The position numbers and the translations under genes were made by a program. The notes below the pieces were generated by a model, which saw nothing but the letters and a program-made list of their open reading frames with translations, was not told where the DNA came from and did not search any database. Of a stretch of DNA of 64,000 bases, positions 36,646 to 48,469 are shown piece after piece. The stretch comes from Macrobrachium rosenbergii (Eukaryota > Arthropoda > Malacostraca > Decapoda > Palaemonidae): assembly GCF_040412425.1 (NCBI RefSeq), contig NC_089756.1, positions 3,487,998-3,551,997 on the forward strand, in the 5' to 3' direction. The number at the start of each line of letters is the position of its first letter. Within the stretch, counting starts at the first letter, position 1.

Positions 36646-39600
36646 AATGGCACAGTTTTCATGGCTGTCATCAGATTAAGCTGGCCGTATTATTCATTTT
36701 GTGGTTGTCATCAGATTAAGCAGGCTTTTATAGTTTATTTTCTGGTTGTCAACAGATTAAGCTGGACCCTCAGTATAATTTGTGATTGTCATCAGATTAT
36801 GCTGACGCTATAGTTTATTTTGTGGTTATCATCATATTAAATTGGGAGCACATTTTTTGCGGTTGTGAGATTAACCTGGCCTCAGTTTATTTCGTGGTTG
36901 TCATAATACTAAGTTGGGGGTACAGTTTTTGTGGTTGTCATCAAATTAAGCTGGCCTCTCAGTTGATATTGCAGTTGTCATCAGATTAAGCTGGCCTCTC
37001 AGTTGATATTGTGGTTGCCATCAGATTAACCTGGCCTCTCAGTTGATATTGTGGTTGTCATCAGATTAAGTTGGGAGCACAGTTTTAGTGGTTGTCATCA
37101 AATTAAGCTCGCCTCTCAGTTGATATTGTGGTTGTCATCAGATTAAGTTAGGAGCACAGTTTTAGTGGTTGACATCAGATTACACTTGCCTCTCGGTTGA
37201 TATTGTGGTTGTCATCAGATTAAGTTAGGAGCACAGTTTTAGTGGTTGACATCAGATTAAGCTGGCCCCTCAGTTGATATTGTGGTTGTCACCAGATCAA
37301 CTTTGGATCACAGTTTTAGTGGTTGTCATCAGATTAAGCTGGCGTCTCACTTCATGTTGTGGTTGTCGTCAGATTAAGTTGGGAGCACAGTTTTAGTGGT
37401 TGTCATCACATTAAGCTAGCCTCTCACTTGATATTGTGGTTGTCGCCAGATTAAGTTGGGAGCACAGTTTTAGTGGTTGTCATCAGATTAAGCTGTCCTC
37501 TCAGTTTATTTTGTGGTTGTCATCAGATTAGGCTGGCCTCTCAGTTGATATTGTGGTTGCCATCAGATTAAGTTGGAGTACAGTTTTAGTGGTTGTCATC
37601 AGATTAAGCTGGCCTTTCTGTTGATATTTTGGTTGTCATCAGATTAAGCTGGACTCTCAGTTTATTTTGTGGGTGTCATCAGATTAAGCTGCCCTCTCAG
37701 TTGATATTGTGGTTGTCATCAGATTAAGTCTGGAGCACAGTTTTAGTGGTTGTCATATGATTAAGGTGGCCTCTCAGTTAATATTGTGGTTGTCATCAGA
37801 GGAAGTTTGGAGCACAGTTTTAGTGGTTGTCATCTGATTAAGCTGGCCTCTCAGTTGGCATTGTGGTTGTCATCAGATTAAGCTGGCCTCTCAGTTGATA
37901 TTGCGGTTGTCATCACACTAAGCTGGCCTCTCAGTTGATATTGAGGTTTTCGTCACATTAAGTTGGGAGTAAAGTTTTAGTGGTTGTCATCAAATTAAGC
38001 AGCATTCTTAGTTGATATTGTGGTTGCCATCTGATTAAGTTGGGAGCACAGTTTTAATGGTTGTCATCAGATTAAGCTGGCCTCTCAGTTGATACTGTGG
38101 TTGTTGTCAGATCAAGTTTGGAGCACAGTTTTAGTGGTTGTTATCAGATTAAGCTGGCCTCTCACTTGATATTGCAGTTGCCATCAGATTAAGTTGGGAG
38201 CACAGTTTTAGTGGTTGTCATCAGATTAAGCTGGCTACTTAGTTGATATTGCGGTTGTCATCAGATTAAGCTGGTCTCTCAGTTTATTTTATGGGCGTCA
38301 TCAGATTAGGCTGGCCTATCAGTTCATATTGTGATTGTCATCAGGTTAAGTTGGGAGCACAGTTTTAGTGCTTGTCATATGATTAAGCTGGCCTCTCACT
38401 TGATATTACAGTTGTCGTCAGATTAAGTTGGGAGCACAGTTCTAGTGATTGTCATCAGATTAAGCTGGCCTCTCAGTTGATATTGTGGTTGTCGTCAGAT
38501 TAAGTTAGGATCACAGTTTTAGTGGTTGTCATCAGATTAAGCTGACCTCTCAGTTTATTTTGTGGGTTTCATCAGATTAGGCTGGCCTCTCAGTTGATAT
38601 TCCGGTTGTCATCAGATTAAGTTGGAACACAGTTTTAGTGGTTGTCATCAGATTAAGCTGTCCTCTCAATTGATATTGTGGTTGTCATCAGATTAAGTTT
38701 GGAGCACAGTTTTAGTGGTTGTCAAATGATTAAGCTGGCCTCTCAGTTAATATTGTGGTTGTCGTCAAATTAAGTCTGGAGCACAGTTTTAGTGGTTGCC
38801 ATATGATTAAGCTGGCCTCACAGTTGATACTGTGGTTATCATCAGATGAAGCTTGGAGCACAGTTTTAGCGGTTGTTATCAGATTAAGCTGGCCTCTCAG
38901 TTGACATTGCAGTTGTCGTCAGATTAAGTTAGGAGCACAGTTTTAGTGATTGTCATCAGATTAAGCTGGCCTCTCAGTGTATATTGTGGTTGTCATCATA
39001 TTAAGCTGGCCTCTCAGTTGATATTGTGGTTGTCGTCAGATTAAGTTTGGAGTACAGTTTTATTTGTTGTCATCAAATTAATCTGCCCTCTCAGCTGATA
39101 TTGTTTTTGTCATCAGATTAAGTTGGGAGCACAGTTTTAGTGGTTGTCATCAGATTAAGCTGGCCTCCCAGTTTATTTTGCGGTTGTCGTCAGATCAAGT
39201 TTGGAGCACAGCTTTAGTGGTTGTCATCAGATTAAGCTGGCCTCTCACCTGATATCGTGAAGTTGTCGTCAGATTAAGTTGGGAGCACAGTTTTAGTTGC
39301 TGTCATCATATTAAGCTGGCCTCTCATTTGATATTGCGGTTGTCATCAGATTAAGCTGGCCTCTCAGTTTATTTTGTGGGCGTCATCACATTAGGCTGGC
39401 CTCTCAGTTGATATTGTGGTTGTCATCAGATTAAGTTGGAGCACAGTTTTAGTGGTTGTCATCAGATTAAGCTGGCCTCTCAGTTTATTTTGTGGGCATC
39501 ATCAGATTAAGCAGGCCTCTTTGTTGATATTGTGGTAGTCATCAGATTAAGTTGGGAGCACAGTTTTAGTGGTTGTCATCAGGTTACGCTGGCCTATCAG

Positions 39601-42600
39601 TTGATATTGTGGTTGTCACCAGATGAAGTTTGGGAGCACAGTTTTAATGGCTGTCATGAGATTAAGCTGGCCTCTCAGTTGATATTGCCATTGTCATCAG
39701 ATTAAGCTGTCCCCTCAGTTTATTTTTTGGGGGGTCATTAGATTAAGCTGCCCTCTCAGTTAATATTGTGGTTGTCGTCAGATTAAGTTGGAGCACAGTT
39801 TTAGTGGTTGTCATGTGATTAAGCTGGTCTCTCAGTTAACATTGTGGTTGTCATCAGATTAATTTGGAGCACAGTTTTAGTGGTTGTCATCAGATTAAGC
39901 TGGCCTCTCAGTTGATATTGTGGTTGTCATCAGATTAAGCTGTCCTCTCAGTTAATATTGTGGTTGTCATCAGATTAAGTTGGAGCACAGTTTTAGTGGT
40001 TGTCATCAGACTAAGCTGGCCTCCCAGTTGATATTGTGGTTGCCATCAGATTGAGCCTGCCTCTCAGTTTATTTTGTGGGCGTCATCAGATTAAGCTGGC
40101 CTCTCAGTTGATATTGTGGTTGTCATCAGATTAAGTTTGGAGCACAGTTTTATTGGTTTTCATGTGATTAAGATGGCCTTTCAGTTGACATTGAGGTTGT
40201 CATCAGATTAAGTTGGAGCACAGTTTTAATGGCTGTCATCAGATTAAGCTGGCCTCCCAGTTGATATTGTGGTTGCCATCAGATTAAGTTGGCCTCTCAG
40301 TTTATTTTGTTGGCGTCATCAGATTAAGCTGGCCTCTCAGTTGATATTGTGTTTGTCATCAGATGAAGTTTGGAGCACAGTTTTAGTGGTTGTCATATGA
40401 TTAAGCTGGCCTCTCAGTTGATATTGTGGTTGTCATCAGATTAAGTTAAAAGGACATTTTTAGTGGTTGTCATCAGATTAAGCTGACCTCTCAGTTGATA
40501 TTGCGGTTTTCATCAGATTAAGCTGGCCTCTCATTTTATTTTGTGGGCGTCATCAGATTAAGCTGGTCTCTCTGTTGACATTGTGGTTGTCATCAGATTA
40601 GGTTGGGAGCACAGTTTTAGTGGTTGTCATCAGATTAAGCTGGCCTCTCAGTTGATATTGTGGTTGTCATCAGATGAAGTTTGGAGCACAGTTTTAATGG
40701 CTGTCATCAGATTAAGCTGGCCTCTCAGTTGATATTGCAGTTGTTATCAGATTAAGCTGTCCTCTCAGTTTATTTTGTGGGAGGTCATTAGATTAAGCTG
40801 GCCTCTCAGTTAATATTGTGGTTGTCAGCATATTAAGTTGGAGCATAGTTTTAATGGTTATCATCAGATTAAGCTGGCCTCTCAGTTGATATTGTGGTTG
40901 CCATCAAATTAAGCCTGCCTCTCAGTTTATTTTGTGGGCGTCATCAGATTAAGCTGGCCTCTCAGTTGATATTGTGGTTGTCATCATATTAAGTTTGGAG
41001 CAGTTTTAGTGGTTTCATATGATTAAGCTGGCCTCTCAGTTAACATTGTGGTTGTCATCAGATTAAGTTGGAGCACAGTTTTAGTGGTTGTCATCAGATT
41101 AAGCTGACCTCTCAGATGATATTGTGGTTGCCATCAGATTAAGCTGGCCTCTCAGTTTATTTTGTGGGCGTCATCAGATTAAGCTGGCCTCTCAGTTGAT
41201 ATTGTGGTTGTCATCAGAGTAAGTTGGGAGCACAGTTTTAGTGGTTGTCATATGATTAAGCTGGCCTCTCAGTTGAAATTGTGGTTGTCATCAGATTAAG
41301 TTAGGAGCACAGTTTTAGTGGTTGTCATCAGATTAAGCTGGCCTCTCAGTTGATATTGTGGTTGTCATCAGGTTAAGCTGGCCTCTCAGTTTATTTTGTG
41401 GGCGTCATCAGATTAAGCTGGCCTCTCTGTTGACATTGTGGTTGTCATCAGATTAGGTTGGGAGCACAGTTTTAGTGGTTGTCATCAGATTAAGCTGGCC
41501 TCTCAGTTGATATTGTGGTTGTCATCAGATGAAGTTTGGAGCACAGTTTTAATGGCTGTCATCAGATTAAGCTGGCCTCTCAGTTGATATTGTGGTTACA
41601 TCATTTGTCATCACATTAAGCTGTCCTCTCTCAGTTTATTTTGTGGGCGTCATTAGATTAAGCTGGCCTCTCAGTTAATATGGCGGTTGTCATCAGGTTC
41701 ATCAGTCTGGAGCATAATTCTAGTGGTTGTCATCAGATTAAGCTGGCCTCTCAGTTGATATTGTGGTTGTCATCAGATTAAGCTGTCCTCTCAGTTTATT
41801 TTGTGGACGTCATCAAATTAAGCTGGCTTATCAGTTGATATTGTGGTTTTTGTGTCATCAGATTAAGATAGGGGCACAGTTTTAGTGGTTGGCATCAGAT
41901 TTAACTGGCCTCTCAGTTGATATTGTGGTTGTCATCAGATCACAGATCAAGTTAGGCCTCTCAGTTTATTTTGTGGACGTCATCAAAGGTTAAACTGGCA
42001 GTTTTAGTGGTTGTCATCAGATTAAGCTGGCCTGTCAGTTGATATTGTGGTTGTCATCAGATTAAGTTCGCCTCAGATCAGTTTATTTTTGGGCATCATC
42101 AGATTAAGCTGTTCTCTCAGTTGATATTGTGGTTGTCATCAGATGAAGTTTGGAGCACAGTTTTAATGGCTGTCATCAGATTAAGCTGGCCTCTCAGTTG
42201 ATATTGCACTTGTTATCAGATTAAGCTGTCCTCTCAGTTTATTTTGTGGGGGGTCATTAGATTAAGCTGGCCTCTCAGTTAATATTGTGGTTGTCGGCAG
42301 ATTAAGTTGGAGCACAGTTTTAGTGGTTGTCATCAGATTAAGCTGGCCTCTCAGTTGATATTGTGGTTGCCATCAAATTAAGCCTGCCTCTCAGTTTATT
42401 TTGTGGGCGTCATCAGATTAAGCTGGCCTCTCAGTTCATATTGTGGTTGTCATCAGATTAAGTTTGGAGCAGTTTTAATGGTTTCATATGATTAAGCTGG
42501 CCTCTCAGTTGATATTGTGGTTGTCATCAGATTAAGTTAGGAGCACAGTTTTAGTGGTTGTCATCAGATTAACCTGGCCTCTCAGTTGATATTGCGGTTG

Positions 42601-44530
42601 TCATCATATTAACCTGGCCTCTCAGTTTATTTTGTGGGCGTCATCAGATTAAGCTGGCCTCTCTGTTGACATTGTGGTTGTCATCAGATTAGGTTGGGAG
42701 CACAGTTTTAGTGGTTGTCATCAGATTAAGCTGGCCTCTCAGTTGATATTGTGGTTGTCATCAGATGAAGTTTGGAGCACAGTTTTAATGGCTATCATCA
42801 GATTAAGCTGGCCTCTCAGTTGATATTGCGGTTGTCATCACATTAAGCTGTCCTCTCAGTTTATTTTGTGGGCGTCATTAGATTAAGCTGGCCTCTCAGT
42901 TAATATGGTGGTTGTCGTCAGATTAAGTCTGGAGCATAATTCTAGTGGTTATCATCAGATTAAGCTGGCCTCTCAGTTGATATTGTGGTTGTCATCAGAT
43001 TAAGCTGTCCTCTCAGTTTATTTTGTGGACGTCATCAAATTAAGCTGGCTTATCAGTTGATATTGTGGTTGTCATCAGATTAAGATAGGGGCACAGTTTT
43101 AGTGATTGGCATCAGATTTAACTGGCCTCTTAGTTGATATTGTGGTTGTCATCAGATCACAGATCAAGTTAGGAGCACAGTTTTAGTGGTTGTCATCAGA
43201 TTAAGCTGGCCTGTCAGTTGATATTGTGGTTGTCATCAGATTAAGTTCGCCTCTCAGTTTATTTTTTGGGCATCATCGGATTAAGCTGTTCTCTCAGTTG
43301 ATATTGTGGTTGTCACCAGATTAAGTTGGAAGCACAGTTTTAGTGGTTGTCATCAGATTAAGCTGGCCTCTCAGTTGATATTGTGGTTGTCATCAGATCA
43401 AGTTAGGAGCACAGTTTTAGTGGTTGTCATCAGATTAAGCTGGCCTCTCAGGTGATATTGTTGTTGTCATCAGATTAAGTTAGGAGTACAGTTTTAGTGG
43501 TTGTCATCAGATTAAGCTGGCCTCTCAGTTGGTATCGTGGTTGTCATCAGATTAAGTTGGCCTCTCAGTTTATTTTGTGAGCGTCACAAGATTAAGCTGG
43601 CCTCTCCGTTGATATTGTGGTTGACATCAGATCAAGTTAGAAGCACAGCTGTAGTGGTTGTCATCAGGTTAAGCTGGCCTCTCAGTTGATATTGTAGTTG
43701 TCATCAGATGAAGTTTGGAGCACAGTTTTAGTGGCTGTCATCAGATTAAGCTGGCCTCTCAGTTGATCTTGTGGTTGTCATCAGATTAAGCTGGCCTCTC
43801 AGTTTATTTTGTGGTTGTCATCAAATTAAGCTGGCATCCCAGTTCATTTTGTGGCTGTCATTAGATTAAGCTGGCCTCTCAGTTTATTGGTTGTCATCAG
43901 ATTAAGTTAGTAGCACAGTTTTTGTGGTTGTTGTCAGACTAAGATGGCTTCTCAGTTGATATTGTGGTTTTCATCAGATTAATCTGGCCTCTCAGTTGAT
44001 ATTGTGATTGTCATTAGATTAAGCTTGTATCCCAGTTTATTTTGTGGTTGTGATTAGATTAAGCTGGCCTCTCAGTTTATTTTGAGGTTGTCATCAGATT
44101 AAACTGACATCCTAGTTTAATTTGTGGTTGTCGTTAGGTTAAGCTGGCCTCTCAGTTTACTGGTTGTCATCAGATTAAGTTAGGAGCAGAGTTTTAGTGG
44201 TTGTCATCAGATAAAGCTGGCCCCTCAGTTGATATTGTGATTGTCATCAGATTAAGCTGGCCTCTTAGTTGATATTGTGGTTGTCAGCAGATTAAGCTGG
44301 CCTCTCAGTTTATTTTGTGGTTGTTATCAGATTAAGTTAGGAGCATAGTTTTTGTGCTTGTTGCCAGATTAAGCTGGCCTCTCAGTTGATATTGTGGTTG
44401 TCATTAGATTAAGCTGGCCTTACAGCTTTGGATGTTGCCAGATTAAACTGACCCAGGAACTTTTGTTGTTGTTAGATAAGCTTGGCCTTTAATTTGATCT
44501 TGTTTTTGCTGACTGTTCAATCTGGCCTCC
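36646..44530 (+). repeat. 7.9-kb satellite of 40- and 37-bp units
   Basis: Each unit starts GGTTGTCATCAGATTAAG. Type A (40 bp) continues with CTGGCCTCTCAGTTGATATT, a variant has CAGTTTATTTTGTGGGCGTC, and type B (37 bp) has TTGGGAGCACAGTTTTAGT. Types alternate irregularly on the left. Toward the right, larger blocks are duplicated: the segment starting near 41412 recurs near 42651, and that near 40680 recurs near 42150. No element interrupts the array. Confidence 0.96.
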
Positions 44531-44533
44531 TCA

Positions 44534-44766
<233 letters not shown>

Positions 44767-45030
44767 GCACAAGCTCGTAACACTTGCTAGCATTTTGTTT
44801 TCTTCATGCCATCAAATTGGTATGCAAATTGTTCGTACTTCACTTTGTAAGAAATATGTACATTTTTCATTTACTTATTGCAACCTAGGAAAGTATAATA
44901 CTTAACTCACTTGCCTAATCTTATGAAGCTACACGAGGTTGATAAAGACACGAACATTCATTCTTCCGTTTTGGAATCAAAAGTCATCCCTCTTGCTTAC
45001 CAAACAACTCTCTAAATTTGACATCATCAC
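44767..45030. other. No gene recognised
   Basis: AT-rich unique sequence with no motif seen. Confidence 0.45.
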
Positions 45031-45106
45031 TTCTTCTTCGTCTTCTTCTTCTTCTTCTTCTTCTTCTTCTTCTTCTTCTTCTTCTTCTTCTTCTTCTTCT
45101 TCTTCT
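45031..45106. repeat. (TTC)n microsatellite
   Basis: Pure TTC trinucleotides. The poly-Ser and poly-Arg frames across it are repeat translations. Confidence 0.97.
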
Positions 45107-46236
45107 TTGATTTATGCTAACATTCCGAGGTCGCTGTAGATGGTCGCGGTTAGTTACGTAAACAAAACTGTAAAAATAAGCATGATAAAATAACTGCTGT
45201 TCTTTGATTGTTTGTATTGTGCATTCAGTAATCACGATAATGGCTGTTTCAGATCTGAATAGACATTGCCGACAAAAAGCAAAATTGAAAGGAATTTTAT
45301 GCATCTTAGAGATGTTAGACATACTCTAGGTCAACAGAGCGCTATGAAATCAAGTTTCTGCAGTCAGTCGCTACTTTTAATGTGAACATTGGTACATTTC
45401 AGAATTGTTTGTCCCTCATAGAAACGTGTTTAGCTGACGTCATTCGGCTCTGAGGATTTTGTTACTTATTCTGTTTCAAGATGTTTTGTAGCTATTTGTG
45501 AATATACTAAAAAATCCTTATATTTATTTGTCCCTCATAGAAACGTGTTTAGCTGACGTCATTGTTCGACTCTGATGGACCTCCCAAGATACAAGACCAA
45601 TAATTCTCCAACCCACCAGCGGCATGTGATTCCGTCCCATCCCGTCGTTTTAACGTTTTCTTTTGTTTGTTTATCTTCTTATTCTGCTCAGAGGCCGCGT
45701 CAATCCCCTCGAGAATCCCCTCTCCTGTGTGTTCCGCCACGACCTCTCTTTCTTTCCCATGGACGAGGCGATCAAAGAAACTGAGATCTTACGCGTGACA
45801 CAGGCGACTGCGGAAATCTTGCTCCGCGTGACACGCCATTCTGCCTAGCGGGGAAATTTATGCTCAAGCATGCCTCTTTTCTCCTGCCCGTGCACGTGTC
45901 GGCTGCGCATGCGTGCGTTTGCATAAGGAATTTGTTTGAGCCTATGTACACATACAACAGTCCGTTGTTTGCGCGTGTTTGTTAATTTACTTTATTCTTT
46001 TCTAATAACTGATCTCTACTTCCGTATTTCCTGTTGTGATTTACATTTTTATCTAATTATTTTTTAATTTGTTAATTTATTTTTCCTTTCCTAATAACTG
46101 ATCCCTTCTTTCTGTATTTCCTATTACCCCTTCTGTTGCTTCATTCTAATGAACACCGTAGGCTATTCTCTGGAAGACTGAATTTCAAATCAATGGCCTT
46201 TTGGTGGGCTTGTTCCATATGAGTATGGTTCATCCT

Positions 46237-46237
<1 letters not shown>
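45107..46237. other. Mostly unique sequence with one spaced direct repeat; no gene
   Basis: Within this stretch, TTGTCCCTCATAGAAACGTG...GCTGACGTCATT occurs at about 45410-45452 and again at 45529-45570 (spacing 119 bp, near-identical over about 43 bp). The segment 45570-45860 has higher GC and several overlapping short frames with no recognisable domain. Words near 46000-46030 and 46084-46115 (TTTCTAATAACTGATC / TTCCTAATAACTGATC) also repeat. Confidence 0.55.

Positions 46238-46320
<83 letters not shown>
46238..46320. repeat. (AAT)n microsatellite
   Basis: Pure AAT trinucleotides. Confidence 0.97.
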
Positions 46321-46688
46321 CTTTCTGAAGTTTGTAAAGCGTTAGATCCTTCCTCTTCGCGGCCAACTTTATGATGGCAACATCAGTCTTGTGAGATCTA
46401 AATAGTCATTTTATTTTCAGAATTAAATTTTGACTTAAGTGATATTTTCATTCGGTCCCTAATGGCGGGTGAAGATGAGTCATTTCTATCCTTTTTTTAT
46501 ATCCTTTTTGTAGGATATTTATTAGGTTTTGTGATTCCCTTTTTGAGTGTTGTTTATTACTGTAAACGGTAATTTTAGTTCTTGTTCGATTTTACAATTA
46601 AACAAGATTAATACAAAGGCCACCAGGCAACTGTCCCTGTGTTTTTCATTTTCCTTACTCCGGCCGCCCACGCTCTATTGGGAAATCG

Positions 46689-46692
<4 letters not shown>
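46321..46692. other. No gene recognised
   Basis: AT-rich unique sequence with no motif seen. Confidence 0.45.
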
Positions 46693-46726
<34 letters not shown>

Positions 46727-46750
46727 AGGGGGTGCATAATTTACTGTGTA

Positions 46751-46810
<60 letters not shown>

Positions 46811-46949
46811 TCAGTCGTTAGGTGGGTGTGGGAGACATAGGTGATCTTTGTCAAGAGAAGAGAAAAGAAGAAGAAAAAGAAACACTTATCTAAGTCCAGC
46901 ATTCATCCAGAAGTCACGTCGCCTTTTCCAGCTTATCCGGGTTTCGGGG

Positions 46950-47019
<70 letters not shown>

Positions 47020-47115
47020 TCCCCCCCTCCCCTTCTTGTATGGCCGTTACATTCTTGTCCCGTGTTTGTTAGTACCACAGATATAACCGTTTCGTCTTTG
47101 ACTTCCCTTTGATGC

Positions 47116-47169
<54 letters not shown>

Positions 47170-47226
47170 CAACAGTAAATTTTGTACCTCTCTCTCTCTC
47201 TCTCTATCTCACACACACACACACAC
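46693..47226. repeat. Cluster of (GA)n, (GT)n, (CT)n and (CA)n microsatellites
   Basis: GA 46693-46725; GT 46750-46770 passing into GA 46771-46808; CT 46951-47014; CT 47119-47166; CT 47189-47205 passing into CA 47210-47226. GTATGTGTGTG/CACACATATGCAGTAAATTAT motifs on each side of the cluster are inverted matches, so it may have arisen by inverted duplication. Confidence 0.93.
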
Positions 47227-47389
47227 ATATGCAGTAAATTATACACCTGATTCTCATTCGACTGCTGTGGGTTCCATATAGGGTGGAGAAAGTTAAAACT
47301 ACTGACAGGCGTGAGTAGTCATTGCTCTGTCAATATATGCACTATCATCATTATACCAAAGCAAGCTTGTTGGCATGCGCTACAAGCGC

Positions 47390-47622
47390 TGGAACCCGGG
47401 GCTGCAGTCTCCCCTACCCTCCCGATCCCATACCTATCCCCCCCTCCACCTGGGGTGAACAAACAGGCTTGCAGGAGGAGGGTGGATGCCTCCCCTACCC
47501 TCCCTTTCCCCTACCTACCCACCCTCCCCCACCAGGGGCGGACAAACTTGTTTGCAGGAGGTGGGTGTCTGTGTCATGTCTCCCCTACTGTCACCCGGTG
47601 GAGGACAAACAAGATCAGATCC
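47390..47622 (+). repeat. C-rich tandem repeat, about 85-95-bp unit, three copies
   Basis: Repeated order of CTCCCCTACC, C-rich stretch, GGGGYGGACAAAC-type word and GCAGGAGGNGGGTG, near 47408, 47490 and 47575. The third copy is shortened. Composition is strikingly C-rich on the plus strand. Confidence 0.75.
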
Positions 47623-47639
47623 ACTCGGATTTTAGTATT

Positions 47640-48010
47640 ATCAAAAATAACAGAAAGCCTCGACGAGGTAGTATTTTCCTTACAGACACTAAGCCAGTGA
47701 TCACATCATTCAGAATCGTGATTTTTGTGCCGTTTTCTCGAAAAGCGGTAATATTTACCTCACCGAGGCGAAACATCATCAGAGCATTCTCGCAAAGCAG
47801 GAGGTACTTCAAACGCCAACTTCTCAAAATCGTGATTGCTGTGCCGTTCTCAAAAAAAAAAAAAAAAAAAAAAAAAGCCTCGACGACGTAGTATTTACCT
47901 CACCAAGACGAAGGCAGTCATTAGACATCAAGCAATGCAGAAAGTTGGCTACTTATAATGCAACTTTGTAAAATCACGATTTATGCGGTTTTCCAAAAAT
48001 AAAATCTTTT
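47640..48010 (+). repeat. Tandem repeat of about 105-115 bp, three diverged copies
   Basis: Each unit carries AAAAGCCTCGACGANGTAGTATTT-like and CACCNAGRCGAA-like words and ends in a TCGTGATTNNTGCCGTT-like word, at about 47653, 47743 and 47872. A poly-A run (47850-47874) precedes the last copy. It may be a short element duplicated in tandem. No coding. Confidence 0.7.
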
Positions 48011-48469
48011 AGACCTATTCGAAAAGGAAAGAGAGAGAGAGAGAGAGAGAGTGAGGGGAGTTCAGTACTGGGCCAAGTCGGTGTTACCTGTTTCACTGAT
48101 AAGCGGCAGGTAGAATATCAAAGCACACTTCCATCAGGCAACTTCCCGTTGTCAGACAGTGAGGGGGGGACGCCCTTTCTGTTCATCAACTGGAAGCACA
48201 GTGAGATAACGAAGAACAGATTCATATAATCTTGAGAAAGAGAGAACAGCTGAGAAATCAAGTTCATCCTTTTTTGGAATACTAAGTGAAGGCAAGAACA
48301 GTGAACAAAAGTTACTGCAGTTATCTTTTTGTAAGGATAATAATATGTGATTATTCTTAATTATTCTTGATTATTCTTGTGGGAGAATGGCCTTTTGTGA
48401 GGAGCATATCTGCTTAAAGGTGTCTTTTGTTATAATGAACAATACTCTTTAAGGTTACCCTAATGATAT
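48011..48469. other. No gene recognised
   Basis: Unique sequence with a (GA)n tract at 48029-48050, up to the start of the 33-bp satellite. Confidence 0.5.

Noticed and set aside
36646..44530. Regularly spaced repeats as a CRISPR-like array
   Set aside because: Units are contiguous with no unique spacers, unit sequences vary, and the window is eukaryotic.
44939..45322. Poly-Ser and poly-Arg frames
   Set aside because: They are translations of the (TTC)n microsatellite in two frames and strands.
47311..47891. Overlapping Pro-rich frames of 129 and 189 codons
   Set aside because: They arise from C-rich tandem repeats and a poly-A run. No domain is visible, and two frames are open at once.
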